Positions 9,501 to 17,000 of a DNA stretch of 23,367 bases are shown here, piece after piece (within the stretch, counting starts at the first letter, position 1; each line of letters begins with the position of its first letter). The notes below the pieces were generated by a model. That model was not told where the DNA came from. It searched no databases and worked only from the letters and a program-made list of their open reading frames with translations. The position numbers and the translations under genes are program-made. The stretch comes from CAYGTK01 sp964352775 (GTDB taxonomy: Bacteria; Bacteroidota; Bacteroidia; Chitinophagales; CAIOSU01), in NCBI GenBank assembly GCA_964352775.1, contig CAYGTK010000041.1:1-23367 (forward strand). Direction: 5' to 3'.

Positions 9501-11424
9501 CGCTAATCGCAGTTAGCGTAACTGTATACGAACCTGGCGCACTATAAAGATGTGAAGGCTCAAAGTCGGTACTAGTTTCATTATCTCCGAAATTCCATAA
9601 GTAAGTTACCGCGTTTGCAGATAGATTGGTGAAATCAACAGAATCGTTCAAGCAAACATTTCCACCCCTAAGATCTGCAACTGGTAATGTATCAACCGTT
9701 ACTGCCTGTACCAAAGTAGTAAAGCAACCAAGGTTTGAAGTAGCTGTTAGGCTTACATTATAAGTTCCACCAACGGCGTAAATGTGCGTAGGGCTTTGAT
9801 CAGTAGAAGTCGACCCATCATCAAAGTCCCATTCCCATGAAGTTATAGAACCTGATGCTATAGTAGAAGCATCCGTGAATTGTACCACTTCAGTAGCACA
9901 AGCCATATCATTCGTAAAGGCAGTTGTTGGTGCTACACCGCTTACCAAAACATCAAAAGTAGCCGTATCACTACAGCCAGTAAATGCACTTGTAACTATT
10001 ACTTGTACTTCTTGGCTTCCAGCTGTTGTCCAATCTACTGTTATACTACTGGTGTTCTGCCCAGCGCTTACTGTTCCTCCTGTAGCCGACCAAACGTAGC
10101 CATTAGCTCCGTTAACAGCTACTGAATACATTCCTTGTGTATTGGCACATACTGTATCAAAATCTGCACCCGAAATAGCCGGAGCAACTTTCGCAAGTAG
10201 AAGCCCCGTCTGTACTTGAAGAGCACCTACTAGTTGTTCCGTATATATAGTACCGTCTTCACCGTCTTCTGCAAATGCAACAGTTCCCAATTTACCACCA
10301 ACTCCTGGAGTTGTTAAAGCTACTCCAGTTAAAGAAGCAGACGCGTAATTGAAAATCTTGATCCGCCCACCAGATCCGCCACCACCGCCGTTGTCAGTAA
10401 TACCTGTACCTTCAGAACCATTACCGCCATTAGATGCCAGTGTTCCTGTTACATCAAGGTTTTCCGCCCTTACGAGAATACCACCACCAGCACCACCTCC
10501 AGCACCGTTGGGTATACCAACTCCAGAAAGAGGGTTAGCGTCTTCTCCATTTACAGTAATGTTTCCACTTATGGTGATATCTGAACCAACCAAGGCTATG
10601 GAACCACCTCCATTTCCACCATCAGCATCTTCACTTCCAGCACCGCCAGAACCAAAGCCGATCATCATATCACTTGCAGAGCCGTATGCCGTTCCGCCAA
10701 TACCCGCAGTATCTAGTAGATCAAAACCTCCATCACCTCCGTTACCTCCATATGCACCACCACCAGCACCAGCTGATGAATCGGCAGAGAATGTACCTGC
10801 GCCTGGGCCTGCTCCATCTGTAAATCCACCAGTGCCACCGATAAAACCAGCACCATTGGCATCAATATTTCCATTGATTATGATACGATCAGCAGTAATG
10901 AATAATGGCACGCCATCAAACACATCAACAGTTGCACCAGCATTTATCTGAAACCAATCGAACTTTAGAGTATCAGTTAACCCAGTATTAGTAGTAATTA
11001 CTAATGAATTAGGGAATGTAGTAGAGAAATTAGACCCTGCAGCTGCCGCAGGATTACCCGAGAACATATAAATAGTGTTTGAGCTACCTGCAGCTAAAAA
11101 CGGAAAACGAACCCACACTTTAGCTTCCGTTGCCGTTGGCAATAAACCGATAGGGGTCTCAAAGTAGTAGTCCATCAAATTTAAGCCGCTGCAATCCATC
11201 GCAAAACGTAGATCGGCACCATTACTTTGTAACTTACCTTGCGCTATCAGGTCAGCCGTGTTAAGGGTAATAGGAACTTGATAGTTACTATCGGCCTGCC
11301 CACGATTCTCGGTTACGTCTACTGTGGTAGCAAATTGCCAATTGGTCAATTGTGCTTGAGCTAAGCTTGTGCAGCCCAACAGGATAACCAATAACAATAG
11401 ATTATTTAAGAGGGTTGATCTCAT
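6544..11424 (-). CDS. Giant PKD-array adhesin-like protein, T9SS type B (gliding-motility-associated) C-terminal domain
   Basis: A 1626-residue exported surface protein. The signal peptide ends at AQA (about residue 24). A DUF2341-like domain follows at about 48-135 (VPITLN, DLRFAMDCSG, KVWVRFPFLAAGSSNTIYMF), then a Gly-rich segment (183-365), a PKD-like domain (about 418-497), eleven consecutive PKD repeats of about 81 residues (499-1390), two Ig-like domains (to about 1535), and a CHU_C/type B sorting domain at 1536-1626 (LLTPNGDGKNDNW, VQIFDRWGSLVF, GTYYYIITF). Type B substrates are exported by T9SS, commonly with a PorP/SprF partner, which is encoded 18 nt downstream. The transcript probably starts at a TAGTTTTG element (11457-11464). 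LLGC at residues 15-18 resembles a lipobox but has an atypical Leu at -2 and lies before a good signal peptidase I site. Export and type B sorting are firm; adhesion is inferred. Confidence 0.92.
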   Translation of the reverse strand: MRSTLLNNLLLLVILLGCTSLAQAQLTNWQFATTVDVTENRGQADSNYQVPITLNTADLIAQGKLQSNGADLRFAMDCSGLNLMDYYFETPIGLLPTATEAKVWVRFPFLAAGSSNTIYMFSGNPAAAAGSNFSTTFPNSLVITTNTGLTDTLKFDWFQINAGATVDVFDGVPLFITADRIIINGNIDANGAGFIGGTGGFTDGAGPGAGTFSADSSAGAGGGAYGGNGGDGGFDLLDTAGIGGTAYGSASDMMIGFGSGGAGSEDADGGNGGGSIALVGSDITISGNITVNGEDANPLSGVGIPNGAGGGAGGGILVRAENLDVTGTLASNGGNGSEGTGITDNGGGGGSGGRIKIFNYASASLTGVALTTPGVGGKLGTVAFAEDGEDGTIYTEQLVGALQVQTGLLLAKVAPAISGADFDTVCANTQGMYSVAVNGANGYVWSATGGTVSAGQNTSSITVDWTTAGSQEVQVIVTSAFTGCSDTATFDVLVSGVAPTTAFTNDMACATEVVQFTDASTIASGSITSWEWDFDDGSTSTDQSPTHIYAVGGTYNVSLTATSNLGCFTTLVQAVTVDTLPVADLRGGNVCLNDSVDFTNLSANAVTYLWNFGDNETSTDFEPSHLYSAPGSYTVTLTAISANGCEDQFQRSVIVRALPVADFSAISACPGDTIRFNDLSSVATGSLSHSWDFGDGSGSSILPSPSHVYTLEGTYSVRLAVASSFSCVDTIIKAVTVYPVPIAAFSADSVCDGEVVSFDNMSTIASGTVNYAWDFGDGTTSSNIEPTHTYAASGTYTVSLEATSANGCTDSTGQVVVVYPQPVASFTAPNTCDGDTVFFTNPSAGDTTVTFSWNFGDGITDTLASPTHLYVSPGMYTVTLALNSLGGCTDTATSTITIYPSPVAGFLAPDVCAGEVTTFTDLSTLTTGTLSYAWDLGDGTNSTASNPSHTYGAAGQYIVNLTVTSNWGCTDNFTDTVEVFAQPTSSFTGMNVCDGDSVRFTNNSTNDTTYTYSWNFGDGNFSTDFEPTHTYGSFGNYTVTLAVTTPNGCTDTSTAPVTVWAEPVAGFNGPDVCDGATINFTNTSTIGLGTLNYNWNFGDGNTSTSVNPTHMYDTTGIFTVVLTATSNNGCVDVDTNTVIVYPNPVANFSAGPVCYQRDVLFSNLTTIDFGTVTYDWDFDDGAIAKVDDPTHQYTGLGTFDVYLLATSDQGCVGDTTIEVTVQPNPRANFFALPVCAEDTMQFNDLSSIAAGDLSYQWDFGDTNTAIGAEPSHSYAEGGFYNVELIVTSDFGCADTISKSVEAYQLPFATFTSNDVCYGELVNFDNTSTVASGTIDETFWEYGNTETSSRDDHPYLYTVEGSYVVTLTVATDNGCIDETTGGVIVSELPDSIIRAFGPTEFCPGDSVELSAPSGTGYTYVWNTIDMTQNIVVTVTGNYNVTTTSAFGCTSISEIDVLVFDLPDVQAEVDTTISKGYSVQLTATGAEIYEWEPIDGLNFPNIADPLATPLETTTYVVTGTDTNECVNTDEVTVTVLEDFLIQPTNLLTPNGDGKNDNWFIINILTYPESTVQIFDRWGSLVFTKDAYSNEWRGTVGDNGSDLNEGTYYYIITFDQSDRIYKGPVSILR
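7255..9930 (-). repeat. Array of eleven PKD-domain repeats (about 243 bp each)
   Basis: Eleven tandem units of 78-83 residues fill this stretch. Each has a Cys about 10 residues in, a W-[DN]-F-G-D-G type motif (degenerate in the last unit, which reads FWEYGN), a THxY or SHxY before a G-x-[YF]-x-V turn, and a second Cys usually preceded by Gly. The DNA units are diverged, so the array is old rather than freshly duplicated. Confidence 0.9.
10330..10878 (-). other. Glycine-rich low-complexity segment of the type B cargo
   Basis: About 183 residues dominated by Gly, Ala, Asn and Ser with runs such as GGGGGSGGRIKIF, interleaved with short ITISGNITVNG-type strands. The pattern suggests a Gly-rich parallel beta structure between the DUF2341-like head and the PKD stalk. 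It creates a spurious Pro-rich open frame on the opposite strand. Confidence 0.7.
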
Positions 11425-11456
11425 AGGATGTGTTCTTTAACAAAACGAATACGAGC

Positions 11457-11464
11457 CAAAACTA
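11457..11464 (-). promoter_or_regulatory. Likely -7 element of the cargo-PorP/SprF operon
   Basis: The minus strand reads TAGTTTTG, a perfect TAnnTTTG, 32 nt before the ATG at 11424. No TTG lies 17-23 nt upstream, so the -33 half is missing or degenerate. Confidence 0.45.
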
Positions 11465-11485
11465 AAGATTCGGTCACAATAATGA

Positions 11486-11493
11486 TATTTTTG
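11486..11493 (+). promoter_or_regulatory. Likely -7 element of the M1 aminopeptidase gene
   Basis: The plus strand reads TATTTTTG, a perfect TAnnTTTG, which predicts a transcript start near 11500. No good -33 TTG is present. It lies 21 nt from the opposing element at 11457-11464, so the two divergent genes share a compact control region. Confidence 0.45.
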
Positions 11494-11554
11494 CCGTCAA
11501 TACTGGGGTTTTAAATGAATGAAAGCCCAAATAGACAAGGATAAAAGTAGACTT

Positions 11555-13972
11555 ATGCGGAAACACTATACTTTAGTTTTGCTAACCCTGTTATTATGCA
11601 GTGTACATATTTTTGCTCAAAAACATGAGCATTGCCGCCCACTAGACCCTAAAGCTGGTGCGCGAACTACTAATTATGAAGTATCACATTTATTATTAGA
11701 GGTGAGTTTTGCTCCTGAAGAAGGTAAAGTGATGGGAAAAGTAACCCATACCTTCCATCCACTTCAAAAGGAAATTGACACACTTTTTCTGGATGCACCT
11801 GATATTACTATCAGTAAGGTAATGGTGGATGGAGGTAAAGCTGATTTCAAAACCAATAAGAAAGGGGTAACTATTCTACTTCCCAAGAAGCTAGCCTGGG
11901 GAACTGAGCATACTGTAACCTTAGACTATACCGCTACTCCTAGAAAAGGGCTTTACTTCATTGGCTGGAACGACGCCAACAACAAAAGCCGTAAACAAAT
12001 ATGGACACAAGGCCAGGCTATTGATAACCGCTACTGGATACCTTCTTTCGATTACATGAATGACAAATTGATCTCGGAACTGAAGATCAAATTCGACGCT
12101 AAGTATCAAGTCCTTTCTAATGGAGTTCTACTTTCTAATAAGAAACAGAAAGACGGAACCGTTTTATGGCACTACAAAATGCCTGAAGAGCATTCCGCCT
12201 ATTTGATCATGTTAGGTATTGGCGATTATGCAGTAAGCAAAACGAAGTCCGCTAGTGGAGTAAATATCAATAACTGGTACTACCCTCAATTCCCTGAGCG
12301 CGTGGAGCCTACCTATCGTTATAGTGCACGAATGATGGATTGGATGGAGAAGGAATTCGGTGTTCCCTATCCTTGGCACGAGTACAGCCAAATTCCCGTA
12401 CAAGACTTTATGTACGGTGCTATGGAGAATACTACCGCTACTATTTTTGGTGATTTCTATTTTGTAGATAGCAGTCAATACCTTGATAGATATTATGTAG
12501 GGGTAAATGCACACGAATTGGTTCACCAATGGTTCGGAGATCTGATCACTACACGTAGTCCAGAACACCATTGGTTGCATGAAAGCTTCGCTACACACTA
12601 TGCAAAGCAATTTCAACGGGACGTGTTCGGTGAGGATGATTACCGTTGGGAGTGTAGAAAAGAATTGAACCGCACGCTTTCAGCTGCAAAAAAGGACAGC
12701 CGGCCAATAGTACATACTAAAGCTGGAAGTAACCGCTACTACCCTAAGGGTTCATTAGTATTAGATATGTTCAAGTATGTGGTAGGTCGTGAGCAATTCA
12801 ATAAGGCACTAGCTAACTACTTGAAAGAACATAGCTACAAGAATGTAGATACGCACGACTTCTACGTGGCCTTTTTAGAAACCTTGGGCTACAACTTGGA
12901 TTGGTTTTTCGACCAATGGCTTTACCGTGGTGGCGAGCCACACTATGAAGTACATTATCAAAGTGTAACTCGCCAAAATGGTGATCAGGCAGGCCAGTTC
13001 ATGGTAGAACAGACGCATGAGATGAATGACCACATCGGCTTATTCAAAATGCCCATAGTATTTGACGTACACTATACGGATGGCAGCAAAGAAAGCAAGC
13101 GTGTTTGGATAGAAGAAGCTAGCCAAATGGTAGAGATCCCAATTGATCTAGAAAATAAAGAAGTAGCCTTCGTATTGTTCGATCCTAATCATGAAGTGAT
13201 AAAAACCATAGATTTTACTAAGGATCGCGAGATGCTTATACAACAAGCTATGAAGGCTCCGAATATGATAGATAGGTATGATGCTGTTGTTGCCTTGCGT
13301 AAGTACAAAAGTACAGCTACTGAAAAAGCCTTACTACAAGCATATGCTAATGAACCGTTCTGGGGAGTGCGCGCTGAAATAGTTAAACAGTTAATAAATA
13401 GCAACATCATCTCAGCATCTCAAATAAAAGCCTTTGTGACTGACCCTCATCAACGTGTAAGAGAGGCAGCAGCAGATAACATCACCACTATTTCGCAAGA
13501 GAACAAAGCACTATTTGAAGGTTTGTTGAATGATGCATCGTATAACGTAATAAGCGGAGTATTAAAGAAACTAGCAGATCAATACCCTAGTGAGCTCAGC
13601 CGATACTTGGACATAACCAAAAACACCCAAGCTCGCGGTAGCCACATTGAAATTACAAGACACAAACTAGGCATGAGCTTAGACCGTGAAAAACATCTAA
13701 ATGCATTAGTAGACATGACGAGTGGCAGCTACGAATTCTTAACCCGTGGAAACGCAATGCGTGCCCTGCGAGATGAGAATTACCTAAATGATGCGTTGAT
13801 CGGTCATTTGTTTGATGCAATACTAAACCCAAACAGAAGATTGGCTGGGCCAGCTAAGAACGTGCTAAAACACTTTATGGCACAGAAGGAAAAGAAGGTG
13901 ATGGTAACTACCTATTACAATAAACAAAATTGGCTAGACTGGCAGAGTGAAATACTCCAACCACTATTCTAA
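11555..13972 (+). CDS. Exported M1-family zinc aminopeptidase with C-terminal helical (HEAT-like) domain
   Basis: An 805-residue metallopeptidase that removes N-terminal amino acids from peptides, probably in the periplasm or on the envelope. The signal peptide is residues 1-22 (ending HIFAQ). The N-terminal beta domain spans about 35-230. The catalytic domain carries the substrate-binding GAMEN motif at 288-292 and the zinc site HELVH (320-324) with the third ligand Glu at 343, exactly the HExxH-X18-E spacing. A Tyr in NRYYPKGSLVLDM (near 395) fits the catalytic position. A helical, HEAT-like region follows at about 570-790. There is no T9SS sorting domain, so it is not a T9SS cargo. The frame is open to an ATG at 11519, but the ATG at 11555 gives a compact signal peptide and was preferred. 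It is divergent from the cargo operon and ends at a strong bidirectional terminator. Family and active site are firm; natural substrate is unknown. Confidence 0.95.
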   Translation: MRKHYTLVLLTLLLCSVHIFAQKHEHCRPLDPKAGARTTNYEVSHLLLEVSFAPEEGKVMGKVTHTFHPLQKEIDTLFLDAPDITISKVMVDGGKADFKTNKKGVTILLPKKLAWGTEHTVTLDYTATPRKGLYFIGWNDANNKSRKQIWTQGQAIDNRYWIPSFDYMNDKLISELKIKFDAKYQVLSNGVLLSNKKQKDGTVLWHYKMPEEHSAYLIMLGIGDYAVSKTKSASGVNINNWYYPQFPERVEPTYRYSARMMDWMEKEFGVPYPWHEYSQIPVQDFMYGAMENTTATIFGDFYFVDSSQYLDRYYVGVNAHELVHQWFGDLITTRSPEHHWLHESFATHYAKQFQRDVFGEDDYRWECRKELNRTLSAAKKDSRPIVHTKAGSNRYYPKGSLVLDMFKYVVGREQFNKALANYLKEHSYKNVDTHDFYVAFLETLGYNLDWFFDQWLYRGGEPHYEVHYQSVTRQNGDQAGQFMVEQTHEMNDHIGLFKMPIVFDVHYTDGSKESKRVWIEEASQMVEIPIDLENKEVAFVLFDPNHEVIKTIDFTKDREMLIQQAMKAPNMIDRYDAVVALRKYKSTATEKALLQAYANEPFWGVRAEIVKQLINSNIISASQIKAFVTDPHQRVREAAADNITTISQENKALFEGLLNDASYNVISGVLKKLADQYPSELSRYLDITKNTQARGSHIEITRHKLGMSLDREKHLNALVDMTSGSYEFLTRGNAMRALRDENYLNDALIGHLFDAILNPNRRLAGPAKNVLKHFMAQKEKKVMVTTYYNKQNWLDWQSEILQPLF

Positions 13973-13983
13973 TTTTAAGAGCA

Positions 13984-14028
13984 TAAAACAATAAAGGCCC
14001 ATCAAATTGATGGGCCTTTATTGTTTTA
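13984..14028. terminator. Strong bidirectional terminator between convergent genes
   Basis: A perfect inverted repeat of 22 bp per arm (13984-14005 and 14007-14028) around a single central base, with a GC-rich core GGCCCATC and A/T-rich flanks. It begins 11 nt after the aminopeptidase stop and ends 13 nt from the stop of the opposing gene at 14042, so it can terminate transcripts from both sides. Confidence 0.93.
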
Positions 14029-14041
14029 CTTTCTCGTTCTC

Positions 14042-17000
14042 TTACTTAATTATTAATCGCTTAACGGTATTAATAGTGGTTCCCGTGCTTTGCAAAAAGT
14101 ACATCCCACCAGGTAAGTGATCAATATCTATTTGGTGATCAGCTTGCCCACCAGTACATGGTTGGCCGGAACTATATACGGTTTTACCACTACTATCTTT
14201 CAAATTCACTCTCACCATTTGAGCCTCTTCGCACTCATCTACGTTTACGGTTACTGTATTACCATCAGCAGGGTTAGGAGTAACATTTACTGTAGTTGAA
14301 GATGTGTTCATTCGAACTACCACTGGATCGAACACTTCAAATTGACCATCGTAATCGGTCTGTATTAATCGATAGTAGCTAACCCCTGGTAATGGTTCTT
14401 TATCAGTATGAGAATAGTTCAATGCAACTGTGCTATTTCCTCCTCCTTGTATTGTAGCAACCACATCATAGGTTTCTGCATCTACTGAGCGCTCCAATGT
14501 ATAGTAGTCGTTGTTTGTTTCTGTATAGGTAAACCAAGTTACCTGTACCCCATCAACTGAAGGTTGTGCATCAAAGTCTCCCAGTTCAACTGGAAGTGCA
14601 CCACCTGTATCACCACCAAATGGAGAGAAAGATGTTATACCAGTCGTACTTTTTGTATATGGCCCAGATCCGCTTGCTGCACCTTCATCTTGTGTTGCAG
14701 TCCATGCTCCACCAGTAAAGTGCTGAATGATCATGTTCTCACGATTAAATCCAGGTAGCTCATTATCAGCATTCCACTGAATAGTGAAATCGACATCAGA
14801 CCCACCATCAACTACTTCATCAATGTCCCACATCAATTCTATAGCACCAAATGTTTTTACAACCCCAGCGTCCCAGCCACCACCACGAGCTTCACCTTTT
14901 ACTTTAATAGCAAATCCATCATCCGTACCACCATTTGCAATAGTTATGGGTGTATAGCTGCTAGTAGTTGGTCCTACGGGAAATAAAACTCCTCCAGAAC
15001 GACCTGTGGCACCCATACCTTCTTGCCGCAACTGTCCTTCGCCATTTGTTACAAAGTATTCTGTATTACTACCTCCACTAATGGTAGCACTAGAGCCAAC
15101 ATTAAATATATTATCATTTAAAATGAACTTTGCATTACTAGCTGGAGTAAGCGTTACCTGATTGGTAATATAAACACCTGTTGAAGACTGAACAACTCCA
15201 CCACTGGTATTACTATTCACTAAGTTGTAGAATATTTCCTCACCTCCATTATGAGAAATAGTTTGTTGAGATGAACCATCAAAAGTTACTGTTTGTCCAT
15301 TTTCTGCTAATACATCAGACCTCGTTGAATTAACTATATAATCACCTGCTATACTTACATCTACATTATTAGCGTCTAGATCAAGTCTAGCTGCACCTGT
15401 TAATATCAGGTCTCCATCAACATCTAGGTCCACACGTGGATTTAAGTCTTGTTCACTAGGCCCAATAGCTATTATTAGATCAAATAGATTTAGGGAAGTT
15501 CCCCCCGTATATGTAAGGTTCTCATTTCCAGTACCATCGAACATTACAGTACCATTATTGTGGCTGAACGTTGCTGGGCTTGTAAGTGTAAAAGCATCGT
15601 CGATAAGCAGTGTATCAGATGGCGCTACGAATTGAGTACCTGTACCCGACACAGCAAAGCTACCCGCTAGTTCTAATGAACCACTACCATTATAAACACC
15701 TCCTGTTTGAGTGAAGTTTCCTGTAGTACTCATACGACCTGCACCTGCATTTAATGTACCTCCTGAGAAAGTTATATTTCCTTGTACTACTACTTCGCTA
15801 CCTCCACCGTTAAAAACACCATCAGACATATTAAATACTCCCTCAATAGTTACAGTTCCACTTGCCGGAGCATTCACGGTAACAAGTGGGTCGTTTATAT
15901 AAATATCTGGCAAGTTAGAAGCACCCAAATTAATAGTTCTACTACCTGAACCGCCACTTATCAAAAGAATGGTACTCCCCCCGCTGAATGCACTGATATT
16001 ACCAATATTACCTTCAGCTACTAAATATCCGCTGTTAACATTACCATTCAGAAGTTGTAGATCATTTTCAACGTACATAGTATCTCCATTACCAATACTT
16101 AGTGTACGGGCATCACTTACTAGATCAATAATTACGTTATGTAAATTTGCGCTAGATGAAAGCCCAACTGTAACATTATTATCGCGGTAAAATAGGAGAG
16201 TTCCGTTGTTGTGTAAAAAACTATTAGGATTACCTATAGTAAATGTTCCCCCAGTTAAGGTTAAGGTGTCACTAGTACTTGTAAAAGTACCAGAAGACAC
16301 GACCAGTCTATCAGCTATATCAATAACTGAGGCCCCTCCAGAAAAAGCACCTCCAGTTTGGGTCAAACGCCTATTTATATCTAAAATTGAAGCGCCTGCA
16401 TCCAAAACACCTCCATAAATAATTAAGTCAGTACTTAAGTTTAGTATACCTGTGTTAAGGTTAATGTTACCATCATTTAAAATTAATGTCCGTATGCCTA
16501 TTGTACCAGTGTTAGAATTTAATGTACCTCCATTCACATAAACATCATTAGAATACGATATACTCCCACTGTTTAAATTAAATACCCCATCATTGATAAT
16601 AAGTGATGTAGGGGTTAATGTTCCTGCACCATTGTTATAGACACCTTCTGTAAGCGTGAAAGGACCACTGATATTAAGTGTACCCGAGGATGGACCATTT
16701 ACCGTTACGTTAGCATCTTCTATATATAGATCTGGAAGTGTACCGGCATTGATATCAATAGTTCTAGACGGGCCATTTGCAAATACCATCACACCACTTC
16801 CACCAGTATGGTCGGAATTATTATTCATAGTTCCCCTTACTTCTATCACTCCGGTATTTATATCACCATTTACAAGTTCTAGATGACCCAAAACCACAAG
16901 CGTATCTCCAGATGATATTGTTAGATCATCACCACTAGAAGTTTGTTGCTGTATCACATCATTCATCGTTACCGATGTGGTTAGATTTAAATTCATATTG

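Noticed and set aside
7255..9930. The regular 243-bp period considered as a CRISPR-like or satellite repeat
   Set aside because: The period is that of PKD domains within one open frame; the DNA copies are diverged and encode conserved protein motifs.
10349..10951. A 200-codon Pro-rich open frame on the plus strand
   Set aside because: It is the antisense of the Gly-rich segment of the cargo; Gly codons read as Pro on the other strand, and there is no start signal or homology.
11371..11373. Lipobox-like LLGC in the cargo signal peptide
   Set aside because: Leu at -2 is atypical, a good signal peptidase I site (AQA) follows a few residues later, and type B cargo are not normally lipoproteins.
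12212..12616. A 134-codon minus-strand frame inside the aminopeptidase gene
   Set aside because: It overlaps the catalytic-motif coding region and has no independent support.
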